Source: an uncultured Alphaproteobacteria bacterium (GTDB taxonomy: Bacteria; Pseudomonadota; Alphaproteobacteria; HIMB59; GCA-002718135). Taken from it: DNA of 41,142 nt. Position numbers and translations under genes: made by a program. Shown one piece after another: positions 26,783 through 35,521 of the stretch. The first letter of the stretch is position 1. Each line of letters starts with the position of its first letter. Below the pieces are notes generated by a model, which saw nothing but the letters and a program-made list of their open reading frames with translations, made no database searches and was not told the origin of the DNA. Location: contig CACHLW010000001.1 of NCBI GenBank assembly GCA_902580765.1, positions 1 through 41,142 of the forward strand, written 5' to 3'.

Positions 26783-27942
26783 ATAAACCTAATACTAAAC
26801 CTAACAATCCAAATTTTTCAAGTGGACCAACTTCAAAAAGACCAGGCTGGGACATATCTGTTTTGAGTAATGCTTTAACTGGTAGATCTCACAGATCTGT
26901 TGAATGTAAAGCAAGATTAAAAGAAGCAATAGATAAATCTAAAGATATTCTTAAATTACCTGATGATTATTTATTGGGTATCATGCCTGGATCAAATACT
27001 GGTGCTTTAGAAGCTGCTATGTGGTGCCTATTAGGTAAAACGGGAGTCGATATTCTTGCATGGGAAAATTTTGGTAAAGATTGGGTAATCGATGCAATCA
27101 GCGAATTAAAATTAGATAATTTAAATATTCATGAAGAAGATTATGGGAAACTACCTGACCTAAGCAAAGTCAATTTTGATAATGACGTTATTTTTACTTG
27201 GAATGGCACAACATCTGGTGTCAAAGTTCCAAATGGAGATTGGATACCTAATGATAGAAAAGGCCTAACCATTTGTGATGCTACTTCGGCAATCTTTGGT
27301 ATGCCTATAGATTATAATAAATGTGATGTTATAACTTGGTCATGGCAAAAAATACTTGGAGGAGAGGCCGCTCATGGAATGATTGCAATTTCTCCACGCG
27401 TTGTAGAAAGATTAGAAAGTTTTACACCTAGTTGGCCAGTACCAAAATTATTTAGATTAGCTGAAAACCAAAAATTGATAAAAGGAATTTTTGAAGGAAA
27501 CACAATTAACACACCTTCAATGATATGTGTTGAAGATATCATTGATTCATTAAATTGGGTCTCTTCTCAAGGAGGGTTAGATTCATTAATTTCTAAATCC
27601 CAGAATTCTTTACAAAAAATTAGAGAATGGATTAATGAGAGAGATTGGGTCACCTTTTTATCTGAAATTAAAGACGATAATTATATATCAAACACCGGAA
27701 TAACTTTTAAAATTATTGAAGACTGGTTTATTAATAAAGATGAAAACGGTCAAAGAGCTGTAATGGCTGATATATGTAAATTACTCTCTGATAATAATGT
27801 TGGATTTGATTGTAATGGATATCCTAAAGCACCACCTTCTTTTAGAATATGGGCCGGGGGTACGGTTCAAACTTCAGATGTAGAATTAGTTTTACCTTGG
27901 ATTGATTGGGCTTATTCAGAAATTAAATCTAAATATGCCTAA
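26779..27942 (+). CDS. serC: Phosphoserine aminotransferase
   Basis: PLP enzyme converting 3-phosphohydroxypyruvate and glutamate to O-phosphoserine. The 387 aa belong to the SerC_2 (Methanosarcina-type) group found in Alphaproteobacteria, longer than E. coli SerC. The opening NPNFSSGPTSKRPGW, the substrate-binding SHRS (37-40), D167 in CDATS, and the cofactor lysine K191 in WSWQKILGG are all present. It is coupled to DUF1015 by a 4-nt overlap and to serA by an 8-nt overlap. Confidence 0.95.
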   Translation: MNKPNTKPNNPNFSSGPTSKRPGWDISVLSNALTGRSHRSVECKARLKEAIDKSKDILKLPDDYLLGIMPGSNTGALEAAMWCLLGKTGVDILAWENFGKDWVIDAISELKLDNLNIHEEDYGKLPDLSKVNFDNDVIFTWNGTTSGVKVPNGDWIPNDRKGLTICDATSAIFGMPIDYNKCDVITWSWQKILGGEAAHGMIAISPRVVERLESFTPSWPVPKLFRLAENQKLIKGIFEGNTINTPSMICVEDIIDSLNWVSSQGGLDSLISKSQNSLQKIREWINERDWVTFLSEIKDDNYISNTGITFKIIEDWFINKDENGQRAVMADICKLLSDNNVGFDCNGYPKAPPSFRIWAGGTVQTSDVELVLPWIDWAYSEIKSKYA

Positions 27943-28873
27943 AGTATTAATATCAGATTCACTAGATAAAATTGCATCTGAAATTTTAATAGAGAATAAC
28001 ATTTCAGTTGATACAAAAACAAACTTATCTCCTGAAGAATTAAAAAAATTAATCGATAACTATGATGGTTTAATTATTCGTTCTGCAACTAAAGTGCGAA
28101 AAGATTTAATTGATTCTCTTTCAAATTTGAAGATTATAGGTAGGGCAGGAGCAGGAGTAGATAATATTGATGTGGAAGCTGCTAAAAATAAAAATATTAT
28201 CGTAATGAATACTCCAGGAGGAAATACAAATGCTACAGCAGAACACACAATTGGTTTAATTTTTGCATTACAAAGAAAAATTACTGTTGCCAATGAGACA
28301 ACTCATAAGGGTCTTTGGGAAAAAAAGAAATTAAAAGGAAACGAAATTAAAGGCAAGAAAATTGGTATTGTAGGTTTTGGTAATGTAGGCAAAAGAGTTG
28401 CAGAAATATCTAAAGTATTAGGAATGCACGTTTCAATATTTTCTTCATACTTTGCAACAATTAAGGATAGCTATCCTGAATATAATTCTTCTTCTATCGA
28501 TGAGATTATTAAAGATTCAGATATAATTTCTTTTCATTGTAAACCTAATAAAGATGGAAATCCGATTATGAATAAAAATCATCTATCACTAATGAAAAAA
28601 AATTGCATAATTATCAATACCGCTAGAGGTAACTTAGTTGATGAAGATGATCTTAAAAATGCTCTAGAAAAAAAAGAAATTAAAGGCGCTGCATTAGATG
28701 TTTTTAAAAATGAGCCTTTAGAAGAAAGTGGGTTTTATAATTTAGATAATATAATTTTAACTCCACATATTGCTGCTTCTACTGATGAAGCACAAATAGT
28801 TGTAGCAGAAATGGTTGCTAATCAGTTTGTTGAATTCTTTAATAATAATAAAATTATAAATTCAGTTACTTAA
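27935..28873 (+). CDS. serA: D-3-phosphoglycerate dehydrogenase (short form)
   Basis: First enzyme of serine synthesis, oxidising 3-phosphoglycerate with NAD+. From the ATG at 27935 it is 312 aa: the substrate- and NAD-binding domains only, without the C-terminal ASB and ACT domains that give serine feedback in many SerA proteins (about 520 aa). The NAD loop is GFGNVG (147-152), and the catalytic set is R231, E260 and H278. The TTG at 27902 would add 11 residues and is not favoured. Context with serC supports SerA over another 2-hydroxyacid dehydrogenase. The end overlaps htpG by 8 nt. Confidence 0.9.
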   Translation: MPKVLISDSLDKIASEILIENNISVDTKTNLSPEELKKLIDNYDGLIIRSATKVRKDLIDSLSNLKIIGRAGAGVDNIDVEAAKNKNIIVMNTPGGNTNATAEHTIGLIFALQRKITVANETTHKGLWEKKKLKGNEIKGKKIGIVGFGNVGKRVAEISKVLGMHVSIFSSYFATIKDSYPEYNSSSIDEIIKDSDIISFHCKPNKDGNPIMNKNHLSLMKKNCIIINTARGNLVDEDDLKNALEKKEIKGAALDVFKNEPLEESGFYNLDNIILTPHIAASTDEAQIVVAEMVANQFVEFFNNNKIINSVT

Positions 28874-30725
28874 TAAAAATTTCAGTTAAATTTTCTAAGT
28901 AAGCAGATGGATTTGAGAGAATGTTACCATCTAATATATTAGCTTGATCAAAAATTAAATTTGAAGCTTTTTTATGATCAATTTTTGTTAAATTTTGAGA
29001 TAAATTTACAATCATTGGATGGTTTGGATTAATTTCAAGTATCTTTTTTGAAACAGGAGTTTTTTGATTATGCATTTTCATCAATTTTTCCATATTTATA
29101 TCCATCCCGGCTTCTTCGGCAACAAGCAGAATTGGGCTTTTGGTTAATCTATTAGATACAATAACATCAGATATAGTTTCCTTTAACTCTGTTTTAAGTA
29201 TGTTAATTAAATCATTGATTTTACTATCTATTTCTTTTTTATCTTCGTCTTTTTTACTAGATTTTTCACCAACTTTTGAAACATCAACCTTACCTTTGGT
29301 TATTGATTTAAATTCTAAATCTTTAAATTTATTTACATTTTGAATCCAAAACTCATCTACTGCATCAACCATAAACAAAACTGGTATCTTTTTATCAGTG
29401 AAAACTTCTAATTGAGGCGAGTTTTTAATATGATCCTTATCAGTATTAGCAAAATAATAAATTTCTTTTTGATCTTTAGCCATTAATTTAGTGTACTCTT
29501 CAAGAGATATTTTTTTATCATTTAAAGAATTTTCAAACCTTAATATTGGAAGAATTTTTTCATGATGATCATTATGTTCGTATAACCCTTCTTTGAGAAC
29601 AGGACCAAAATTGTTCCAAAATGTTTCAAATTTATCCTTTTCTTTCTTAGCTAAACTATCAATTTCACTTAAAATTTTATTTGTAATACCTTTTTTTATT
29701 TTAGTAATAATTGGATTATTTTGAAGCATTTCTCTACTTATATTGAGAGAAATATCTTGTGAGTCGACTACTCCTGGAATAAAACGTAACCAATTAGGAA
29801 TTATGTCTTCGCAATCATCAGTGATAAAAACTTTTTGTACATATAATTTTATTTTATTTTTCCTATCAGCATTGAATAAATCCATAGGTTGATTTGTAGG
29901 AAAATAAAGTAAAGCCTTATAACTAATAACACCCTCAGCGTTATAATGAATAGTTTTTAAGGGATCATCAAAATTAAATGAAATATTATTATAAAATTGC
30001 TTATAATCTTCTTCTTTTATATCTTTTTTATCTTTTAACCATAATGGGCTACCTTCATTTATTTTTTCTTCTTTTTCTTTATCGTCAAGATCCTTAAGAT
30101 AAATTGGAAAAGGAATATAATTTGAGTATTTTGTTATAATTGATCTTAAACGAAATGAATCTAAAAATTCATCTGCATCTTTCTTTATATTTAGAGTTAT
30201 ACAAGTGCCTCTTTTATCTTTTTTAGCATCTTCTATGGTATAATTTTCTTTTCCATTGGAAGACCAAAGATTTGTTTCTTCATTTTCAGCATCTTTAGAT
30301 AGCACTTCAACATTATCTGCAACCATATATGAGGAATAAAAACCAACACCAAACTGTCCAATTGCGGAAATATCATTACTCTTTTTATTTTTCATTGCTT
30401 CTATAAATTTACTAGTTCCTGATCTCGCTATAGTTCCTAAATTGTCAATCAGTTCATTTTTAGACATTCCAATTCCATTATCTTCAATTTCAATAATTTT
30501 TTTCTTTTTTGAAACTCTGATATTTATTTTTAAATCCTTTTCATTTTTAAGAAGGTTTTTTTTGGATAGTGATTGATATCTTAATTTTTCGCAGGCATCT
30601 GCAGAATTAGATATTAATTCTCTTAAAAATATTTCTCTTTCGCTATAAAGAGAATTAGCAACAAGATCTAAAAGCTTACTGACTTCAGCCTGAAATGTTA
30701 AATTTTCTTTAGTTTTTTCTGCCAT
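28866..30725 (-). CDS. htpG: Hsp90 chaperone HtpG
   Basis: ATP-dependent dimeric chaperone of 619 aa, standard length. The GHKL ATPase domain shows ELISNSADA with the catalytic Glu and Asn, DNGIGMS, and GQFGVGFYSSYMV. The middle domain and dimerisation domain follow, with the Lys-rich linker (about 480-500) typical of the family. A 101-bp gap separates it from the divergent lipoprotein frame (83 bp if the earlier ATG is used). I see no clear sigma-32 promoter there. Confidence 0.97.
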   Translation of the reverse strand: MAEKTKENLTFQAEVSKLLDLVANSLYSEREIFLRELISNSADACEKLRYQSLSKKNLLKNEKDLKINIRVSKKKKIIEIEDNGIGMSKNELIDNLGTIARSGTSKFIEAMKNKKSNDISAIGQFGVGFYSSYMVADNVEVLSKDAENEETNLWSSNGKENYTIEDAKKDKRGTCITLNIKKDADEFLDSFRLRSIITKYSNYIPFPIYLKDLDDKEKEEKINEGSPLWLKDKKDIKEEDYKQFYNNISFNFDDPLKTIHYNAEGVISYKALLYFPTNQPMDLFNADRKNKIKLYVQKVFITDDCEDIIPNWLRFIPGVVDSQDISLNISREMLQNNPIITKIKKGITNKILSEIDSLAKKEKDKFETFWNNFGPVLKEGLYEHNDHHEKILPILRFENSLNDKKISLEEYTKLMAKDQKEIYYFANTDKDHIKNSPQLEVFTDKKIPVLFMVDAVDEFWIQNVNKFKDLEFKSITKGKVDVSKVGEKSSKKDEDKKEIDSKINDLINILKTELKETISDVIVSNRLTKSPILLVAEEAGMDINMEKLMKMHNQKTPVSKKILEINPNHPMIVNLSQNLTKIDHKKASNLIFDQANILDGNILSNPSAYLENLTEIFIK

Positions 30726-30826
30726 TTTTGAAATTTAAGCATTCATATCTATAATTCAATAGTAAGCAATAATTTTTTGCCACATTTAAGACTATATAAG
30801 TAAAAGTTATGCTATTCAGATTTATA

Positions 30827-31441
30827 ATGAAACTTGATAATTTTTTAAAATTATTATGTATTGCGTTGTTATTTTTATATGCATGTACTTCAAATCAGTT
30901 AACAAATACTGCTGATAGTTGCATAATTTTTAATGAAAAGAAAAGCTGGTATAAAGCAACTAAAGATTCTTATGACAAATGGAATACCCCAATTGCATTC
31001 CAATTAGCAGTTATAAAACAAGAATCATCTTTTACTCAATTTGCAAAACCGAAAAGAAAAAAATTTTTAGGTTTAATACCAACATCTAGACCATCAACTG
31101 CTTTTGGTTATGCACAAATAACAAATCCTACATGGGATTGGTATAAGAATAAAACTGGAAATCAAAATGCATCAAGGGCAAATTTTAAAGATGTAACTGA
31201 TTTTATTGGATGGTACACAACGCAGTCCGAAAATATGATTGGAATTTCAAAAAATGATTACTATAATCAATATTTAGCATACCATGAAGGTCAAAATGGA
31301 TGGTCGAAAGAGACATTTAAAAGTAAAGATTGGTTGATTGATGTTGCTAAAAATGTAGAAAGAAATACTAAGATGTTTAATAAACAACTAAAACAATGCG
31401 AAGAAAAACTAAATAAAAAAGGTTTCTTCGGAATATTATAA
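30827..31441 (+). CDS. Lytic transglycosylase-like lipoprotein (SLT domain)
   Basis: Probable peptidoglycan lytic enzyme or scaffold, 204 aa. A lipoprotein signal ends at LYAC with the lipidated cysteine at position 20 (counted from the ATG at 30827; an ATG at 30809 is an alternative). The SLT fold is indicated by AVIKQESSF with catalytic Glu66, then GYAQITNPTW and YLAYHEGQNGW. A YAQI-type motif and the late Tyr-His pair match the family-1 transglycosylase core. It overlaps the M20 gene by 1 nt. Confidence 0.8.
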   Translation: MKLDNFLKLLCIALLFLYACTSNQLTNTADSCIIFNEKKSWYKATKDSYDKWNTPIAFQLAVIKQESSFTQFAKPKRKKFLGLIPTSRPSTAFGYAQITNPTWDWYKNKTGNQNASRANFKDVTDFIGWYTTQSENMIGISKNDYYNQYLAYHEGQNGWSKETFKSKDWLIDVAKNVERNTKMFNKQLKQCEEKLNKKGFFGIL

Positions 31442-32619
31442 TGCCAATTTTAAACAGCATAAATCAAATGCAAGGTCAGATGACAGAATGGCGTCAGGAT
31501 TTACATAAAATTCCCGAGATAGGCCTTCAAGAATTTGAAACATCAAAATATATCAAAAATAAATTAAGTGAATTTAATATTAAATTTAAAGATGGTTACG
31601 CTAATACAGGTGTTGTTGCTTGGGTAGATGGTAATGAAGTTACTAATGATAAGACTATTGGTTTAAGAGCAGATTTTGACGCTCTTCCTATGCCAGAACA
31701 AAATGAATTTAATCATAAATCTCAAAATAAAGGTATGATGCATGGTTGTGGTCACGATGGTCATACCACAATGCTTCTTGGAGCAGCGAAATATCTAAGT
31801 GAAAATAATAATTTTAATGGAAGAGTATATTTCATTTTCCAACCAGGAGAAGAGGGTTTTGCTGGAGGAGAAAAAATGATTCAAGATGGTATGTTTGATG
31901 ATTTTAAAATTGATGAAGTTTATGCACTTCATAATTGGCCTGAGTTACCTTTAGGTACGTTTGGTGTAAATAGTGGACCAATGATGGCAGCAGTTGATGA
32001 ATTTGATATTACTGTAAAAGGAAAAGGTGGTCATGCAGCATCACCTCATCTAGCAATTGATCCTGTAGTAATTTCTGCTCAAGTTATTTCTGCTGTTCAA
32101 ACAATTATAAGTAGATCCACAGATCCTGTTGATAAAGCTCTTATAAGTATTACAAAAATTAATGCTGGTACAGCGTATAATGTAATTGATGATCAAGTAA
32201 AAATGGGTGGGACTATTAGGACTTTTCGAAAAGAAACACGAGCATATATAGAGAAAAGATTAAATGAATTATGTAAAGGGATAGCCGATGCACATGGTGC
32301 AGAGATAAAAATTGAGTTTGATTTAGTAAATAAATATCCACCTACTATCAATTCTAAAGAAGAAACAAAATTTGCTGCAAATGTAGCTAAAGATTTAGTC
32401 GGTGATGATAAAGTTATCACTGATATTGACCCTTCAATGGGAGGAGAAGATTTTTCATATTTGTTAGAAAAAAAACCTGGTTCCTATCTTTATCTTGGTC
32501 AAGGAGATGCAGAACATAGTGCTCATCTACATACAACAAAGTATGATTTTAATGATAATTTATTACCTATTGGTGTAAATTTTTGGGTAGACCTTGTTCA
32601 AAAATACTTTTCTAAGTAA
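31441..32619 (+). CDS. M20 family amidohydrolase (hippurate hydrolase-like)
   Basis: Metal-dependent amidohydrolase/carboxypeptidase, 392 aa. HKIPEIGLQEFETS (22-35), GLRADFDALPM (74-84), GCGHDGHTTML (102-112, metal ligands C103 and H105), PGEEGFAGG (135-143) and the C-terminal HLHTTKYDFND are the HipO/IAA-amidohydrolase signature. It hydrolyses an N-acyl amino acid or similar compound, exact substrate unknown. It is coupled to the lipoprotein gene by a 1-nt overlap, although a functional link is not obvious. Confidence 0.92.
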   Translation: MPILNSINQMQGQMTEWRQDLHKIPEIGLQEFETSKYIKNKLSEFNIKFKDGYANTGVVAWVDGNEVTNDKTIGLRADFDALPMPEQNEFNHKSQNKGMMHGCGHDGHTTMLLGAAKYLSENNNFNGRVYFIFQPGEEGFAGGEKMIQDGMFDDFKIDEVYALHNWPELPLGTFGVNSGPMMAAVDEFDITVKGKGGHAASPHLAIDPVVISAQVISAVQTIISRSTDPVDKALISITKINAGTAYNVIDDQVKMGGTIRTFRKETRAYIEKRLNELCKGIADAHGAEIKIEFDLVNKYPPTINSKEETKFAANVAKDLVGDDKVITDIDPSMGGEDFSYLLEKKPGSYLYLGQGDAEHSAHLHTTKYDFNDNLLPIGVNFWVDLVQKYFSK

Positions 32620-32628
32620 TCTTAATTG

Positions 32629-33390
32629 ATGTTAAATTTTAGTGCGATTTATTCAATAATCGCATTTAGAATAAAAGAATTTCTACAAGAGTATCATTAT
32701 TCTTTATTAGCCCCTTTATCTACAAATCTTTTATTTATTTTAGTTTTTATAACAGTAGAAAATTATTACTCACTTTCTATGGATTCAGGGTCTTTTGTTG
32801 AATTTATTGCTCCTGGATTAATCATTATGATCGTTGCTCAGGAAAGTTACGATAATTCGTCTGCTACTTTAATTCATATGAAACAAATTGGTTCTTTAGA
32901 TGATTGGTTAATGGCACCTATCTATAGGATTGAAATATTAATATCTTTAATATTCACATCTCTTATTATTGGAATTATTTTAGCATTGTTTAATTTTTTT
33001 ATATTTACTTTTTTGATAGATATTGAAATTTATAATTTTTTTTATTTTTTTTACTACCTATTTTTAGTTATAATATTTTTCTCATGTTTAGGATGTTTCG
33101 TAGGAATAATTTTTAATTCTTGGGATTCACAAAGTACATTCTCAAGTTTTTTTGTTGCGCCTATTAATTTTTTATCAGGGACCTTTTTTTCAATAAATTA
33201 TCTTCCTGATAATTTGAAGGCTATACTTTTATATAATCCTTACTATTATGTTGTAAGCTTTTTTAGGAATTCATTTAATGATGAATTTTCATTTAATTTA
33301 GTTGAAAATATCTTTATAATATTTTTTATTTTATTAACTTTGATTATTACATCATTTATTTTTTTCAAAGGTTTTAAAATTATTAAATGA
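32629..33390 (+). CDS. ABC-2 type transporter permease
   Basis: Membrane protein of 253 aa from the ATG at 32629 (a TTG at 32626 is also possible). It has six hydrophobic segments and the ABC-2 core IAPGLIIMIVAQESYDNSSATLIHMKQ and PINFLSGTFFSINYLP. Such permeases export polysaccharides, lipids or drugs with a separate ATPase. No ATPase gene lies next to it, so the partner must be encoded elsewhere. It is coupled to the VTT-domain gene by a 4-nt overlap. Confidence 0.82.
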   Translation: MLNFSAIYSIIAFRIKEFLQEYHYSLLAPLSTNLLFILVFITVENYYSLSMDSGSFVEFIAPGLIIMIVAQESYDNSSATLIHMKQIGSLDDWLMAPIYRIEILISLIFTSLIIGIILALFNFFIFTFLIDIEIYNFFYFFYYLFLVIIFFSCLGCFVGIIFNSWDSQSTFSSFFVAPINFLSGTFFSINYLPDNLKAILLYNPYYYVVSFFRNSFNDEFSFNLVENIFIIFFILLTLIITSFIFFKGFKIIK

Positions 33391-33980
33391 TTGATGTTAT
33401 TTTTAATTTTTTAATTCAATTTGATTTATTAATCAAAAATAATTTAGAATTATCTTTAATTTTATATTTTTTATTTTCATTTTTATTTTTTACATTTTCT
33501 CTACCTGGTAGTTTAATAATTATACTTTCATCAAGTTTCTTTTTCGGATTTATTACAGGTTTTATAATTAATATAACAACTATTGTTTTAGGTAGTTTAT
33601 GTTTTTTTCTTTTTTTTAAAAATTTATTTAAAAAATATTTTAATAAACAAATTGAAAAATTTAGTGATAAACTAAATAAAATTATTAAAAAATCATCTTT
33701 TGAATACTTAGTTTTATTACGACTTATCTTTGGTGTGCCATTATTTGTTCAAAATTTATTTTTATCAACATTGAATATTTCTAAAACTAAATTTATAATT
33801 TCATCTTTTATTGGTTTTACTCCTTATTTTCTTCTTTTTTCATTTATTGGTAATCAATTTTCTGATCTTATTGAAATTAAAGAATTTCAACTTAGTAATA
33901 TTTTATCATTTGAATTAATTTTAATTTTTTTACTTTTAATTATTTTTTTATTACTTAGAATTTTTTTTAAATTTAAATAA
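33387..33980 (+). CDS. VTT/DedA-type membrane protein
   Basis: Integral membrane protein of 197 aa resembling the TVP38/TMEM64 (VTT, formerly SNARE-associated) family. It has the pattern FTFSLPGSLIIILSSSFFFGFI near the N-terminus and LLRLIFGVPLFVQNLF with a conserved Arg followed by Gly-Val-Pro near 110-120. Family members are implicated in lipid scrambling or flipping. It follows the ABC-2 permease gene with a 4-nt overlap, and the two may act together at the membrane. The end overlaps the next minus-strand gene by 8 nt. Confidence 0.75.
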   Translation: MIDVIFNFLIQFDLLIKNNLELSLILYFLFSFLFFTFSLPGSLIIILSSSFFFGFITGFIINITTIVLGSLCFFLFFKNLFKKYFNKQIEKFSDKLNKIIKKSSFEYLVLLRLIFGVPLFVQNLFLSTLNISKTKFIISSFIGFTPYFLLFSFIGNQFSDLIEIKEFQLSNILSFELILIFLLLIIFLLLRIFFKFK

Positions 33981-34356
33981 ATAGTTTTTTAAATCTAATC
34001 GAAATGAATAATAAATAAATAGTAACAATTATTGCGACATAAATAGTTATATCAATAATTATCAAATTATTTGCGGAAAATTCATTTGCTATTCTTGAAT
34101 ATATCAAAGCTGAAGTCTGTATTATGGATGTAATAATAATAACATTAAGTAATCTGATTGAGCCCTTTGTTCTTAAGTAGATCATTAAAAGACCAATAAA
34201 TAAAAGACCTGTTATAGCTCCACCAAGATTTCTTAGCCACGCTATATTGGTATTTTCAGCAACAGTTAAATTCACAAAACTATATGGAAAAATTAAAAAA
34301 TAAATTCCATAAATTAAAGAAAAAATTGATAAAAATAATATGCTTAATCTGATCAT
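33973..34356 (-). CDS. Small four-helix membrane protein, unknown function
   Basis: A 127-aa protein with four predicted membrane helices (about 3-25, 42-62, 72-92 and 100-122) and the conserved-looking NIAWLRNLGGAITGLLFIG. The topology and Gly-rich second helix resemble DUF4345-type proteins, but I cannot confirm the family. It faces the next small gene across 68 bp. Confidence 0.62.
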   Translation of the reverse strand: MIRLSILFLSIFSLIYGIYFLIFPYSFVNLTVAENTNIAWLRNLGGAITGLLFIGLLMIYLRTKGSIRLLNVIIITSIIQTSALIYSRIANEFSANNLIIIDITIYVAIIVTIYLLFISIRFKKLFI

Positions 34357-34390
34357 CTACTAAAAACTATTTATTAAGATATAATTAGTA

Positions 34391-34418
34391 TTGCAAATTA
34401 ATTTTTACTAAATATAGA
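34391..34418 (+). promoter_or_regulatory. Predicted promoter for the 77-aa gene, leaderless
   Basis: TTGCAA (34391-34396), a 16-bp spacer and TATAGA (34413-34418) form a plausible sigma-70-type promoter. Six nt separate the -10 from the ATG at 34425, which predicts a transcript starting at or next to the start codon. No Shine-Dalgarno sequence is seen. Confidence 0.4.
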
Positions 34419-34424
34419 AAATAT

Positions 34425-34658
34425 ATGATCCGATTGTTAATAGTTTTAATTGTTATAGTAATTATACTATTTATTTTGAGATCAAGAGCCAAATCACAAT
34501 ATAATAATTATGGTAACTTTTATAGAAATTTAATTCTGATAGTCATAATTGGAGGTATAATCTTCTTCCTTGCAACAACTGGAAAATTCTTGATACCACA
34601 GTTATTAAATCTTATTAAAGTTGGTTTACCATTCTTGACAAAATTAATAGGAATATAA
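34425..34658 (+). CDS. Small membrane protein, unknown function
   Basis: A 77-aa protein with an N-terminal helix (1-18), a polar loop (SRAKSQYNNYGNFY) and a second hydrophobic half (33-77) ending GLPFLTKLIGI. It recalls the membrane segment that precedes the J domain in some alphaproteobacterial DnaJ-like proteins, but no J domain follows. This could be a free-standing version or simply an unrelated protein. The stop shares one base with the start of the dioxygenase gene. Confidence 0.55.
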   Translation: MIRLLIVLIVIVIILFILRSRAKSQYNNYGNFYRNLILIVIIGGIIFFLATTGKFLIPQLLNLIKVGLPFLTKLIGI

Positions 34659-35521
34659 TGAAATATTTTTCAACAAACGATCTACCCTTAAACGATGAAA
34701 TGATTAAATTTTGGAATGATAATGGATATTTGGTTATAGAAAATTTCAACACAGATAAAGAATGTGATGAATTAATGGAACGGTCATCATATCTTATCGA
34801 ACATAATAATTTTAATAATCAAAAATCTATTTTTGATACAGTCAATCAAGCTCATAATGATGATAATTATTTTTTAGAATCAGGAGATAAAGTTCGTTTC
34901 TTCTTTGAAGAAAAAGCTAATTTAAATGATGATAACATAGAAGAAAATAAACATTTTATTGTAAATAAAATCGGTCATGCGTTGCACGACTTAGATAAAG
35001 TTTTTTATAAATTTTCTCATAAACAAAAACTTCAAGATATTGCTTTATCACTTGGTTTCTCAAAACCAAAATTACTTCAGTCTATGTATATTTTTAAACA
35101 ACCTAAAATAGGTGGTGAAGTAGTTTGCCATCAAGATTCTACTTTTTTATATACTGAGCCAGAAAGTACTATCGGTTTCTGGTTTGCATTAGAAGATGCA
35201 AATAAAACAAACGGATGTTTACAAGTTGCAAGTGGAGGTCATAAAGGCCCATTAAGAAAACTTTTTAAAAAAGTAGATGGTAAAATGCAAATGATAGATC
35301 TAAATGATGAGCCATTTCCTGAAACTGATACTTTTGTAGAAGTAAAAAAAGGATCACTTGTTTTATTACATGGTAGACTTCCTCATTATTCATGTGAGAA
35401 CACAAGTTTAAAATCAAGACATGCTTATACAATTCATGTAATTGATAATAACAACGAATATCCTGAGTGGAATTGGTTACAAAGATCTTCAATACCTCTT
35501 AAAAGTTTTATTAATGACTAA
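34658..35521 (+). CDS. Phytanoyl-CoA dioxygenase (PhyH) family oxygenase
   Basis: Non-haem Fe(II)/2-oxoglutarate dioxygenase, 287 aa, close in pattern to the PHYHD1 subgroup. The iron ligands are H158 and D160 in VCHQDST and probably H243 in LPHYSCEN. R254 in SRHAYT should bind 2-oxoglutarate. The substrate cannot be inferred from sequence. The gene overlaps the nucleoside hydrolase gene by 8 nt, so a nucleoside-like or nucleobase-derived substrate is possible but unproven. Confidence 0.85.
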   Translation: MKYFSTNDLPLNDEMIKFWNDNGYLVIENFNTDKECDELMERSSYLIEHNNFNNQKSIFDTVNQAHNDDNYFLESGDKVRFFFEEKANLNDDNIEENKHFIVNKIGHALHDLDKVFYKFSHKQKLQDIALSLGFSKPKLLQSMYIFKQPKIGGEVVCHQDSTFLYTEPESTIGFWFALEDANKTNGCLQVASGGHKGPLRKLFKKVDGKMQMIDLNDEPFPETDTFVEVKKGSLVLLHGRLPHYSCENTSLKSRHAYTIHVIDNNNEYPEWNWLQRSSIPLKSFIND

